DNA of 47,159 nucleotides from assembly GCA_937912025.1 (NCBI GenBank), contig CALDOZ010000040.1, positions 1 through 47,159 on the forward strand, in the 5' to 3' direction. The stretch comes from an uncultured Clostridia bacterium (lineage in GTDB: Bacteria; Bacillota; Clostridia; Christensenellales; Borkfalkiaceae). The translations under genes and the position numbers were made by a program. A model generated the notes under the pieces. That model was not told the DNA's origin and ran no database searches. It was given only the letters and a program-made list of their open reading frames with translations. Positions 8,465 to 15,427 of this stretch are shown here, piece after piece; the stretch's first letter is position 1, and each line of letters begins with the position of its first letter.

Positions 8465-9409
8465 TTAATCGCCTTTTCTACTTTGTTCAACGTCAAACTT
8501 ATCTTGTAATAATTTAAGCCCGTCAACAGGAACGAATTTTTTGTTAGGCTCTAAATTAAATCTTTGGGCAACTTTTTCAATAAGATATTTAGCGTTTCTA
8601 AACGCGCGTGGAGATTTAATTCTTAAAAATACGGGAACTTCGGCGTAAGATTTTTTATCACCAACGTATTTACATTTAAGACGCGTTTCAACTTCTTCGT
8701 AATTAAGGTTAAGATAAAGTTTTAACGATTTACCCGACGTACACAACTTGAAAAGTTGAGTTCTGCCCATATTAAAACTATCAAAATTATTTGAAATTCT
8801 CGACTTAACTTTTTTATACGCTAAAATTACGTTTTTAAGTTCTAAATAGCGCTGTAAAATTTCAGGGTCTGCTTCAAGCATTTTTTGGGCAAAGTTTTTG
8901 TCAACGTATACTTTTTTATCGTCGTCATCATCTAAAATGCCCGAAAGCAAGTCTTCAGCGATAATTCCGCCTGCCGTTTCAAAAGTATTAACAGCGGTAT
9001 TATCAACTATGGCTGTGTTAGTAAATAAAACTTCTTCTTCAACGTTAGTTGGCTTTATTGGCTCGACAAAATCAATATCTTCACCTGATAAAGTTAACGT
9101 TTCAGTCGTGTCGCCTTCATCATCAAAATTAAACAACACTTCGCTACCCGTGCCGTCGTCAACGTCAGAATAATTATCAAGGAGTTCAACTTCGCTAACG
9201 GCGTTACGGCCTGAAAATAAAACTTCACTACCCGTAGCGTTATCGTCAGTAGTAACGGGTTTTACAGGCTCGATAAAATCAATATCTTCGTCGTTTCTAA
9301 ATAAAACTTCTTCTTCAACGTCATTATCACCGTTAAGAGAATTGGATATATTAAACAACACTTCTTCTTCAACGTTATTATCGTTTTTATTAAAAAAACT
9401 CATAGACAC
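8465..9409 (-). CDS. Cytosolic acidic protein with five EVLF motifs and a conserved C-terminal domain
   Basis: 314 residues, no signal peptide or membrane segment. Residues 1-165 are acidic, low-complexity and probably disordered. They carry the tetrapeptide EVLF five times (16-19, 34-37, 62-65, 90-93, 126-129), each after EE or GS, and a second motif [ED]DIDF[IV]EP[VI]KP twice (41-51 and 110-120). Residues ~168-300 form a folded-looking domain (YLELKNVILAYKKVKSRISNN, then GRTQLFKL, GKSLKLYL) that resembles a domain of unknown function I associate with clostridial hypothetical proteins. The repeated motifs look like docking peptides for a partner. It has its own promoter and an AGAGGTG ribosome site, and is monocistronic. 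Function unknown. Confidence 0.75.
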   Translation of the reverse strand: MSMSFFNKNDNNVEEEVLFNISNSLNGDNDVEEEVLFRNDEDIDFIEPVKPVTTDDNATGSEVLFSGRNAVSEVELLDNYSDVDDGTGSEVLFNFDDEGDTTETLTLSGEDIDFVEPIKPTNVEEEVLFTNTAIVDNTAVNTFETAGGIIAEDLLSGILDDDDDKKVYVDKNFAQKMLEADPEILQRYLELKNVILAYKKVKSRISNNFDSFNMGRTQLFKLCTSGKSLKLYLNLNYEEVETRLKCKYVGDKKSYAEVPVFLRIKSPRAFRNAKYLIEKVAQRFNLEPNKKFVPVDGLKLLQDKFDVEQSRKGD

Positions 9410-9438
9410 CTCTTTTCGTGTTACTCATTAGTATTTAT

Positions 9439-9470
9439 TATATTGTACAATATAAAATGATAATTTACAA
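9439..9470 (-). promoter_or_regulatory. Promoter of the EVLF protein gene with a palindrome over its -10
   Basis: Minus strand: TTGTAA (9465-9470), 17-bp spacer, TACAAT (9442-9447). A perfect 16-bp palindrome TATATTGTACAATATA (9439-9454) covers the -10 box and could be an operator. Confidence 0.55.
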
Positions 9471-9559
9471 GTGTTTTTTATAAAAAACGCCCCATAGGTT
9501 GATTTTCTTACCAAACGCATAAACAAAACAATAAATAATTAAAAAAACCAACTAAACCG

Positions 9560-9588
9560 TTGACATTTAAAACTAAAAGTTTTAAAAT
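9560..9588 (+). promoter_or_regulatory. Antiporter promoter with inverted repeat filling the spacer
   Basis: TTGACA (9560-9565), 17 bp, TAAAAT (9583-9588). The perfect inverted repeat TTTAAAACT-AAA-AGTTTTAAA (9566-9586) begins right after the -35 and runs into the -10, a typical place for a repressor or for a spacer-remodelling activator. Confidence 0.55.
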
Positions 9589-9758
9589 CTAAACGATAGT
9601 TTTATATAAATTTTGCGTTAACATAAAATTAAAATTTTAATTCAAATACCAGAATATAATGGTTTGTAAGATTTTAAAACACCTCTTATCAATATTTACA
9701 ACGCATATCTATATAAATAAAACACAAATAAATAAAAAACGTTCACAAAGGAATTATT

Positions 9759-11060
9759 ATGTCTCAACCACTTTTGGCAATGTACACAATTGCCATCATT
9801 TTAATAAGTACTAAGTTTTTAGGATTATTAATGCGTAAACTTGGGTTACCGCAAGTTCTTGGTAGCATTCTTGCAGGTATTTTAATAGGCCCTACTATTT
9901 GGTCTACGTTCGTACCGCAAAACGATTTTTTTCCGCTAAGCAGTCACGTTATAGAGTCGTTTTCGGAAATAGGCGTTATATTAGTTCTTTTTAGTACGGG
10001 GCTTGAAACTAACCTTGAAGAACTTAAAAAAATTGGTCTTAAAGCGTTTTTGATTGCTCTTGGCGGTGTTTTAGTTCCGCTTGGTCTTGGTACGGTTGTT
10101 GGTCTTATATTCCTTTACCCTAACAGCGGTAACGTTTTGGAAGCGGTTTTCATTGGCGTAATAATGTGCGCAACAAGCGTTGGTATAACGGTTGAAACGT
10201 TACGCGAACTTGGTAAACTCAATAATAAAGTTGGAACTATTATCGTTTCCGCCGCTATTATTGACGACGTTATAGGCATTATCGTTCTTACCGTTTTTAT
10301 GAGTATGACGGGCGGTAGCGCCGAACAAAACGCAATACTTAACGCAATTAACCCTAACGGCAACGCAATAATTTCAATACTTTGGATGATTGCTTACTTT
10401 GTAATAGCAATAATTGGCGGAATACTTATTTCAAAACTTTTCAAAAAAATAGCGTCGTCACACCCAGACACGCACCGCTTACCCGTATATTCACTTGCAA
10501 TTTGCTTTATTTACGCCGTTGTTGCCGAAGCAGTTTTTGGCGTAGCGGACATTACTGGCGCATACATAGCAGGCGTTGTGCTATCTACTAATCACCGCGC
10601 GGCTGAGTACGTTGATAAAAAAGTGGCGGTTGGCTCGTATTTAATTTTTGGACCTATTTTCTTTGCAAATATAGGTATGAAAATTTCATTTGACGGAATG
10701 AATATAGGCATACTTTGGTTTGGTTTAGCGTTTGTAATAATTGCAATTTTAAGTAAAATAATAGGTTGCGGTTTAATTTCTAAAGCATGCAAGTTTAATA
10801 TTAAAGACAGTTTGCGCATAGGCGTAGGTATGATAGCCCGTGGCGAAGTTGCCCTCGTTGTTGCGCAAAAAGGTATAAGCGCAGGGCTTATGAGCGAAAC
10901 GAACTTAACCGTTGTAGTTATGCTAGTTTTAGCAAGTTCAATTTTAGCGCCGTTACTTTTAAAACTTTTGTATAAAGATAAATCTGAAAGCGACGATATG
11001 CTTAAAAAGAACACCATTGAACTTAACGACTCGCTTACTACCGTGCACGAACATAAATAA
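9759..11060 (+). CDS. Monovalent cation:proton antiporter, CPA2 family
   Basis: A 433-residue membrane protein with about 12 helices and no C-terminal TrkA-N (RCK) domain, so it is a stand-alone exchanger (NapA/GerN/KefB-like core). Family signs: LPQVLGSILAGILIGPT (residues 30-46), LVLFSTGLETNLEEL (75-89), CATSVGITVETLRELG (137-152) and the ion-binding SAAIIDDVIG with D169-D170; a late RGEVALVVAQKG segment is typical. It would exchange Na+ or K+ for H+ across the membrane. AAAGGAATT precedes the ATG at good spacing. It is monocistronic, with a long leader and a strong terminator. The ion cannot be assigned. Confidence 0.9.
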   Translation: MSQPLLAMYTIAIILISTKFLGLLMRKLGLPQVLGSILAGILIGPTIWSTFVPQNDFFPLSSHVIESFSEIGVILVLFSTGLETNLEELKKIGLKAFLIALGGVLVPLGLGTVVGLIFLYPNSGNVLEAVFIGVIMCATSVGITVETLRELGKLNNKVGTIIVSAAIIDDVIGIIVLTVFMSMTGGSAEQNAILNAINPNGNAIISILWMIAYFVIAIIGGILISKLFKKIASSHPDTHRLPVYSLAICFIYAVVAEAVFGVADITGAYIAGVVLSTNHRAAEYVDKKVAVGSYLIFGPIFFANIGMKISFDGMNIGILWFGLAFVIIAILSKIIGCGLISKACKFNIKDSLRIGVGMIARGEVALVVAQKGISAGLMSETNLTVVVMLVLASSILAPLLLKLLYKDKSESDDMLKKNTIELNDSLTTVHEHK

Positions 11061-11072
11061 TTTTTTACATTT

Positions 11073-11108
11073 AAAAACACACTATTTGCTAAAAATAGTG
11101 TGTTTTTT
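11073..11108. terminator. Bidirectional terminator between antiporter and yqeY-like genes
   Basis: AAAAACACACTATTT, short loop, AAATAGTGTGTTTTTT: perfect stem with T tracts on both strands. Confidence 0.9.
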
Positions 11109-11141
11109 ATTGTGGTTTTTTATAAAAATAACGGACTTTTC

Positions 11142-11564
11142 TTAGATGTTTTTTAAAGTTTCTTGCACAAGACGCATATCAACTTTACCGTTATAGTTTG
11201 CTTTAAAATACTTCATAACGAACGGTATCGACTTATCTTCAAGACCTAAAATAATATCTTTAATTTCGTCTTGCGATAAAAGTTTAGGAAGATATTTTTT
11301 TACAACTTCAATTTGAGCGGTAAGGCTTTTAACGTTTTCTTCACGTCCTGCCTTTTCAAAACCTGCTCTTTCTTCAGTTAATTCCTTTTCGGCTTTTTGT
11401 AAAAGAGAAGAAATATCGGCGTCCGTAACTTCTTGTCCTACCGAACGTTTTTCAATGGTAAGCGCCATAACTTTCGTGATAATTACGTTAAGCGCCGAAA
11501 CAGCGTCTTTATCTTTACTTTTCATTGCTTCAATTTTTTCTTTTTTAAATTGTTCAAGCGTCAT
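11142..11564 (-). CDS. YqeY-like (GatB/YqeY domain) protein
   Basis: A 140-residue soluble helical protein of the YqeY family, related to the tRNA-binding tail domain of GatB. Typical features: MTLEQFKKEKIEAMKSKDK at the start, VGQEVTDADISSLLQKAEKEL in the middle and KVDMRLVQETLKNI at the end, where family members have a G-[RK]-[AV]-[DN] variant before the last helix. Length (usual ~148) is near normal. The function of free-standing YqeY is unsettled; a role around tRNA is presumed. It starts 2 nt after the mrp-like stop with an AGGGGTG ribosome site inside that gene, so the two are co-translated. Confidence 0.85.
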   Translation of the reverse strand: MTLEQFKKEKIEAMKSKDKDAVSALNVIITKVMALTIEKRSVGQEVTDADISSLLQKAEKELTEERAGFEKAGREENVKSLTAQIEVVKKYLPKLLSQDEIKDIILGLEDKSIPFVMKYFKANYNGKVDMRLVQETLKNI

Positions 11565-11566
11565 AA

Positions 11567-12385
11567 TTACACCCCTATTTTATCTAATATTAAACTAAAC
11601 GCCGTAACGTCAGCGTTTTCAATTTCGCCAGCGTCTACAAGTTCGCGAATTTTTACGTTGATTGGAAGTTCGCCTAAGAACTCTATACCAAATTGTTTTG
11701 CCTTTTCACTAGTTTTGCCTTTACCGAAAATGTAAGACTTTTCCCCGCAATTTTCGCAAGTTATATACGACATATTCTCAATAAGACCAAGCACGGGAAT
11801 ATTCATCATCTTAGCCATATTAACGGCTTTATCAACAATCATTCCAACTAAATCTTGCGGAGTGGTTACTATAATTATACCGTCGATTGGCAAACTTTGA
11901 AATACCGTCAACGGTACGTCGCCCGTTCCAGGAGGCATATCGATAAACATTACGTCATTCTCGCCCCATAAAACGTCGGTATAAAACTGTTTAACAACAC
12001 CCGAAATTACAGGGCCACGCCAAACTACCGGCATTGTTTCTTCTTCTAAAAGAAGGTTTATAGACATAATTTTAATGCCGTTTTTTGTTTGAACGGGAAA
12101 CAAGCCTTCGTCGCTACCTTGAGCGCGGTCGTTTGCGCCAAGACCAAACGTTTTAGGAATTGACGGACCTGTAACGTCCGCATCCATAATAGCCGTTTTA
12201 AGACCTTTTTTATTGCTAGCAACGGCAAGAAGCGACGTAACGAGCGATTTACCCACGCCACCCTTACCGCTTACAACGGCGTACATTTTACCTATTTTGG
12301 TTGACGGTTTAGGAGTTTCAATAAAACTCTTTCTGTCTTTACAATTATTATCACTACAAGACGAGCAGTTGTGATTACAAGCCAT
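11567..12385 (-). CDS. Mrp/NBP35-family Fe-S cluster carrier P-loop ATPase
   Basis: A 272-residue cytosolic ATPase that holds and hands on Fe-S clusters to apoproteins. The deviant Walker A SGKGGVGKS is at 39-47, with D68-D70 nearby and DMPPGTGD at 149-156. The cluster-binding C210-x2-C213 motif sits in YITCENCGEKSY. The N-terminus adds four more cysteines (C3, C7, C10, C15), recalling the extra N-terminal cluster of NBP35 rather than plain Mrp/ApbC, and the DUF59 domain of long Mrp proteins is absent. It has an AGAGGTG ribosome site and heads a two-gene unit with the yqeY-like gene. Confidence 0.93.
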   Translation of the reverse strand: MACNHNCSSCSDNNCKDRKSFIETPKPSTKIGKMYAVVSGKGGVGKSLVTSLLAVASNKKGLKTAIMDADVTGPSIPKTFGLGANDRAQGSDEGLFPVQTKNGIKIMSINLLLEEETMPVVWRGPVISGVVKQFYTDVLWGENDVMFIDMPPGTGDVPLTVFQSLPIDGIIIVTTPQDLVGMIVDKAVNMAKMMNIPVLGLIENMSYITCENCGEKSYIFGKGKTSEKAKQFGIEFLGELPINVKIRELVDAGEIENADVTAFSLILDKIGV

Positions 12386-12504
12386 ATTGCACCTCTAAAT
12401 AAATTTGTATGCTTTTAATTGATACGTTATTATTTTAACACATATACTAAATAAAATACAAGTTTTTTTAAATAATAAAAAACTTTCTTTTTTGCCGTTT
12501 TGTA

Positions 12505-12533
12505 TTGCTTTAAAAGTTTAAATGAGATATAAT
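12505..12533 (+). promoter_or_regulatory. Promoter upstream of the repeat array
   Basis: TTGCTT (12505-12510), 17-bp spacer, TATAAT (12528-12533). The -10 coincides with the first base of the repeat unit. Transcription from here would include the array and the DUF1846 gene. The TATAAT recurs in copies 2 and 3 but without a -35. Confidence 0.6.
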
Positions 12534-12923
12534 ATAAGAAGTTGAAAACTTGCTTGCAAGGGTTTTAAGCTTCGTAGTTTTTCAAACTAGAAGTTACGAT
12601 TGCTTTAGCAAGCGTAGTAAAACGATAGTTTTACAAAGATTTTTACGTTAGTAAAAAGATATACTTCGTTTAGTTTATAATATAAGAAGTTAGTGTTTTG
12701 CTTGCAAAGAACGATAACTTCGCCATATTTCAAACTTGAAGTGTAAAAACTGTGGTTTTTACGGCAAAACGACAGTTTTGCAAAGATTTTGCGACTAGCA
12801 AAAGATTTAACTTCCTATAGTTTATAATATAAGAAGTTGAAAACTTGCTTGCAAGGAACAATAACTTCGCAGTGTTTCAAACTTGAAGTGTAAAAACTGT
12901 GGTTTTTACAGCAAAACGATTAA
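12528..12923 (+). repeat. Three tandem ~148-bp repeats, each a chain of hairpins
   Basis: TATAATATAAGAAGTT begins copies at 12528, 12676 and 12823 (spacing 148 and 147 bp); the third is cut short about 20 nt before the DUF1846 start codon. Copies 1 and 2 end with consecutive perfect hairpins separated by AAAGA. Copy 1: GTAAAAC-GATA-GTTTTAC (12617-12634) and TTTTTAC-GTTA-GTAAAAA (12640-12657). Copy 2: GCAAAAC-GACA-GTTTTGC (12764-12781) and TTTTGC-GACTA-GCAAAA (12787-12803). Copies 2 and 3 share GTAAAAAC-TGTG-GTTTTTAC (12743-12762, 12890-12909). Stem changes between copies are compensatory. In copy 2 GAAGTTA at the start can pair with TAACTTC at the end, closing the unit. Confidence 0.85.
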
Positions 12924-12946
12924 ACAATTTACCAAGGAAGTGCGTT

Positions 12947-14440
12947 ATGGTTACTCAAGGTTTTGATAGTGCTAAATATTTATTAATGCAGTCGGAAAAA
13001 ATTACCGAAAGAATTAACGAATTTGGTGGAAAACTCTACCTTGAATTCGGCGGTAAACTTTTCGATGATTTTCACGCTGCACGCGTTCTTCCTGGATTTG
13101 AGCCAGATAATAAAATTAAAATGCTTTGCACCCTTAAAGATAGGGCTGAAATTGTTATTGCTATAAACTCAACTGACATTGCTAAAAACAAAGTGCGCGC
13201 CGACCTTGGCATCACTTACGACCTTGACGTTTTAAGGCTTATTGATATTTTTAGAAATTACGGCTTGTACGTTGGTAGCGTCGTTCTTACCCGCTTTGAA
13301 GAAAGTAACGAACCCGCTGTAAAATTCCAACACATTTTAGAAAAATCAGGCTTAAAAGTATACCGCCACTACAACATTAAAGGCTACCCTGCCAACGTTG
13401 AGCATATCGTTAGTGATGATGGTTACGGAAAGAACGACTATATTGAAACGACTCGTAATTTAGTTGTTATAACCGCGCCCGGCCCTGGTAGTGGTAAAAT
13501 GGCAACGTGTTTATCTCAACTATATCACGACTTTAAACGCGGTGTTAAAGCAGGGTACGCTAAATACGAAACGTTCCCTATATGGAACTTACCCCTTAAT
13601 CACCCCGTAAATATCGCTTACGAAGCGGCAACCGCCGACCTAAACGATATGAATATGATAGACCCTTGGCACTTACAAGCGTACGGCAAAACGACTGTTA
13701 ACTATAACCGCGACGTTGAAATTTTCCCCGTTTTGAATAACTTGTTTGAAAAACTAATGGGAACTTCTCCATACAAATCCCCAACGGATATGGGCGTTAA
13801 TATGGCTGGCTTTGCTATTTGTGACGATGAGGTGTGCTGTGAAGCGTCTAAGCAAGAAATTATCCGCCGTTACTTAAAAGCGCTTGAAAACGAAAGAAGA
13901 AACAACCTTGAACCGCACGAGTCTGACAAGATTTTGCTTTTAATGAAAGGTCTTAACGTTTCGGTTACGGATAGAAAAGTTTATTCCGCCGCGCTTGAAA
14001 AAGCAAGAGTAACGGGCGTTCCTTGTTCGGCAATTGAACTTGCTGACGGAACAATTATTACGGGAAAAACTAGCGAACTTTTTGAAAGCCAAAGCGCAAT
14101 GCTATTAAACGCTTTAAAATACCTTGCTAATATTCCTGACGAAGAAAAGATTTTAATGCCGTCAAGAATAGTTCCTATTACAAAACTTAAAGTAAACTAT
14201 CTTGGAAGTAAAACTCCGCGTTTACATATAGACGAAACATTGATTGCGTTATCTTCAAGTTGCGCTACTAATAAAAACGCCGAACTTGCAATACACCAAT
14301 TACCTAAACTTAGGGGCGCTCAATTCCACTCGTCTGTACTACTTTCGCATATTGATTCTAAAATGCTTAGAAAGTTAGGCGTAAACGGAACGTCAAGCGC
14401 TGTTTACGAAAATAAAATTCCATCATATTTAAGCGATTAA
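12947..14440 (+). CDS. DUF1846 family protein
   Basis: A 497-residue cytosolic protein of the widespread DUF1846 family of unknown function. Family hallmarks: an N-terminal stretch GFDSAKYLLMQSEKITERI then NEFGGKLYLEFGGKLFDD, HAARVLPGFEPDNKIK, a TAPGPGSGKMATCLSQLYHD loop that resembles a nucleotide-binding turn, and PLNHPVNIAYEAATADLND. Length is normal. The ATG at 12947 was chosen over an in-frame upstream ATG at 12899 because AAGGAAG lies at correct distance, the family's N-terminus begins here, and the upstream codons lie in the hairpin repeat. It stands alone behind the repeat array, which suggests regulation by that leader. Confidence 0.93.
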   Translation: MVTQGFDSAKYLLMQSEKITERINEFGGKLYLEFGGKLFDDFHAARVLPGFEPDNKIKMLCTLKDRAEIVIAINSTDIAKNKVRADLGITYDLDVLRLIDIFRNYGLYVGSVVLTRFEESNEPAVKFQHILEKSGLKVYRHYNIKGYPANVEHIVSDDGYGKNDYIETTRNLVVITAPGPGSGKMATCLSQLYHDFKRGVKAGYAKYETFPIWNLPLNHPVNIAYEAATADLNDMNMIDPWHLQAYGKTTVNYNRDVEIFPVLNNLFEKLMGTSPYKSPTDMGVNMAGFAICDDEVCCEASKQEIIRRYLKALENERRNNLEPHESDKILLLMKGLNVSVTDRKVYSAALEKARVTGVPCSAIELADGTIITGKTSELFESQSAMLLNALKYLANIPDEEKILMPSRIVPITKLKVNYLGSKTPRLHIDETLIALSSSCATNKNAELAIHQLPKLRGAQFHSSVLLSHIDSKMLRKLGVNGTSSAVYENKIPSYLSD

Positions 14441-14444
14441 ACTA

Positions 14445-14481
14445 GTAGCGTGATACGTTAATTGTATCACGCTGCTTTTTT
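14445..14481 (+). terminator. Terminator after the DUF1846 gene
   Basis: GTAGCGTGATAC, seven-base loop, GTATCACGCTGC with TTTTTT following; a strong intrinsic terminator. Confidence 0.9.
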
Positions 14482-14514
14482 ATGGACTTAGCGAAGTAAT
14501 TTATTTGCAGTATT

Positions 14515-14707
14515 GTCATGTTGAGACGGGCTTTCTTGCTCTACTTTCGAAACGTCTCTCATACTATCATGTTGAGACGGGCTTTCTTGCTCTACTTGCG
14601 AAACATCTCTCATACTGTCATGTTGAGATGGACTACTTGCTCTACTTGCGAAACATCTATTTTAGATTCTTCGTAGGTAAGTCACGGTAGCAAGACTCAG
14701 AATGACG
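14515..14707. repeat. GTCAT...ATGAC dispersed repeat: two partial 51-bp copies and one full copy
   Basis: GTCATGTTGAGACGGGC starts at 14515, a near copy at 14566 and the third at 14617, an exact 51-bp step. Only the third continues through AGATTCTTCG to CTCAGAATGACG at 14707. Its ends GTCATGTTGAG and CTCAGAATGAC are imperfect inverted repeats. A remnant GTCATGTTGAG lies at about 14720. Confidence 0.85.
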
Positions 14708-14836
14708 GGGTGGGGTTTTGTCATGTTGAGTTTGATTGTTTTTATAAATTATTTAATCTCAAGTAATTATAAATAAACCGTTTTTTCAAAATTAAAAAAT
14801 ATTTTAAAAATTTTGTATTTTTTTGTTTAAAATTGC

Positions 14837-14951
14837 TTGACGCGTTAAAAATTATATGCTAATATATAACTATCGTAAGTGATTAAGTATTTTTCGGGTG
14901 TATATTTAAGCATTTACGTAAGGTTGCTTTCAAAATAAAGCAACCTTTTTT
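14837..14951 (+). ncRNA. Candidate small RNA gene (promoter, long hairpin, terminator)
   Basis: A textbook promoter, TTGACG (14837-14842), 17 bp, extended -10 TGC-TAATAT (14860-14865), predicts a start near 14872. The transcript would open directly with a 17-bp stem: CGTAAGTG (14874-14881) pairs with CATTTACG (14911-14918), then TTAAGTAT (14883-14890) with ATATTTAA (14902-14909). The loop is 11 nt and includes CGGGTG. The non-Watson-Crick positions are G-U in the + strand RNA but would be A-C on the other strand. A terminator follows at 14920-14951. The RNA would be ~80 nt. No ORF or known family recognised. Confidence 0.6.
14920..14951 (+). terminator. Terminator of the candidate small RNA
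   Basis: AAGGTTGCTTT, six-base loop, AAAGCAACCTTTTTT: perfect stem with a T run. Confidence 0.88.
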
Positions 14952-15024
14952 AATTTATTTTGAACGAAATTATTTTGAATTCTATATTAGTTTACTGAAT
15001 ATACGGTAAAATTATATATTTTTT

Positions 15025-15116
15025 GTCATGTTAAGACGGACTACCTGCACCGCTAACTAAACATCTTTTTTAGATTCTTCGTAAGTCGGTCAAAGTTAGC
15101 ACGGCTCAGAATGACG
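15025..15116. repeat. GTCAT...ATGAC dispersed repeat, full 92-bp copy
   Basis: Begins GTCATGTTAAGACGGACTAC and ends GGCTCAGAATGACG. It differs from the next copy at only a few positions. Confidence 0.85.
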
Positions 15117-15127
15117 GCGTGGGTTTT

Positions 15128-15219
15128 GTCATGTTAAGACGGACTACCTGCACCGCTTACTGAACATCTTTTTTAGATTCTTCGTAGGTCGGTCAAAGTT
15201 AGCACGGCTCAGAATGACG
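15128..15219. repeat. GTCAT...ATGAC dispersed repeat, second full 92-bp copy
   Basis: Nearly identical to the copy 103 bp upstream, in the same orientation, with the same imperfect inverted ends. Confidence 0.85.
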
Positions 15220-15383
15220 TGAAAAAGATTATTCATTAGCCCGTCAAGTAGGCGCGTTTTAAAATGACAAGTGGACGATAGATTGCTTCGCTTGGTATCG
15301 TCAAGAACGTAGGCACTAAATGACGTGATAAGGCAAATAAATTACCCCGTTAATCAGTTAAACTCACATTCAACAAGTAACTT

Positions 15384-15412
15384 AAAAACGCTCCTAAGTA
15401 AAGGAGCGTTTT
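15384..15412 (-). terminator. Terminator of the GH4 gene
   Basis: AAAAACGCTCC, eight-base loop, GGAGCGTTTT; on the minus strand it lies just past the stop codon and ends in a T run. Confidence 0.85.
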
Positions 15413-15427
15413 ACGTTAACCAAATTT

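Larger units (their letters stand above)
9410..9758. other. Intergenic region with divergent promoters
   Basis: 349 bp without a gene. It holds the minus promoter and palindrome near 9440-9470, a plus promoter at 9560-9588, and an A/T-rich ~165-nt leader to the antiporter gene. I see no recognisable riboswitch in the leader. Confidence 0.6.
12386..12946. other. Intergenic region with promoters and a hairpin repeat array
   Basis: 561 bp without a gene. A minus-strand promoter for the mrp-like gene is likely near 12430-12465 (TTGTAT, 18 bp, TAAAAT). A plus promoter lies at 12505-12533. Three tandem ~148-bp repeats then run almost to the start of the DUF1846 gene. Confidence 0.7.
14441..15427. 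other. 987-bp gene-free region: terminators, dispersed repeats, candidate small RNA
   Basis: Contains the DUF1846 terminator, two clusters of GTCAT...ATGAC repeats (14515-14707 and 15025-15219), a promoter-hairpin-terminator unit between them (14837-14951), decayed repeat-like sequence with further GTCA/TGAC ends (~15240-15325) and the terminator of the GH4 gene. No credible protein gene. Confidence 0.8.

Noticed and set aside
10592..11080. 162-codon minus-strand ORF opposite the antiporter
   Set aside because: Antisense to well-conserved membrane helices; its composition mirrors them.
12899..12946. N-terminal extension of the DUF1846 protein
   Set aside because: These 16 codons lie in a hairpin of the repeat. 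A good ribosome site and the family's usual N-terminus support 12947.
14505..14690. 61-codon ORF with a 17-residue repeat
   Set aside because: It is only the 51-bp DNA repeat read in frame (51 is divisible by 3). It has no ribosome site and the same repeat occurs non-coding nearby.
14515..14707. Possible CRISPR array from the 51-bp steps
   Set aside because: The period is continuous repeat with no unique spacers, copies degenerate, and no cas gene is present.
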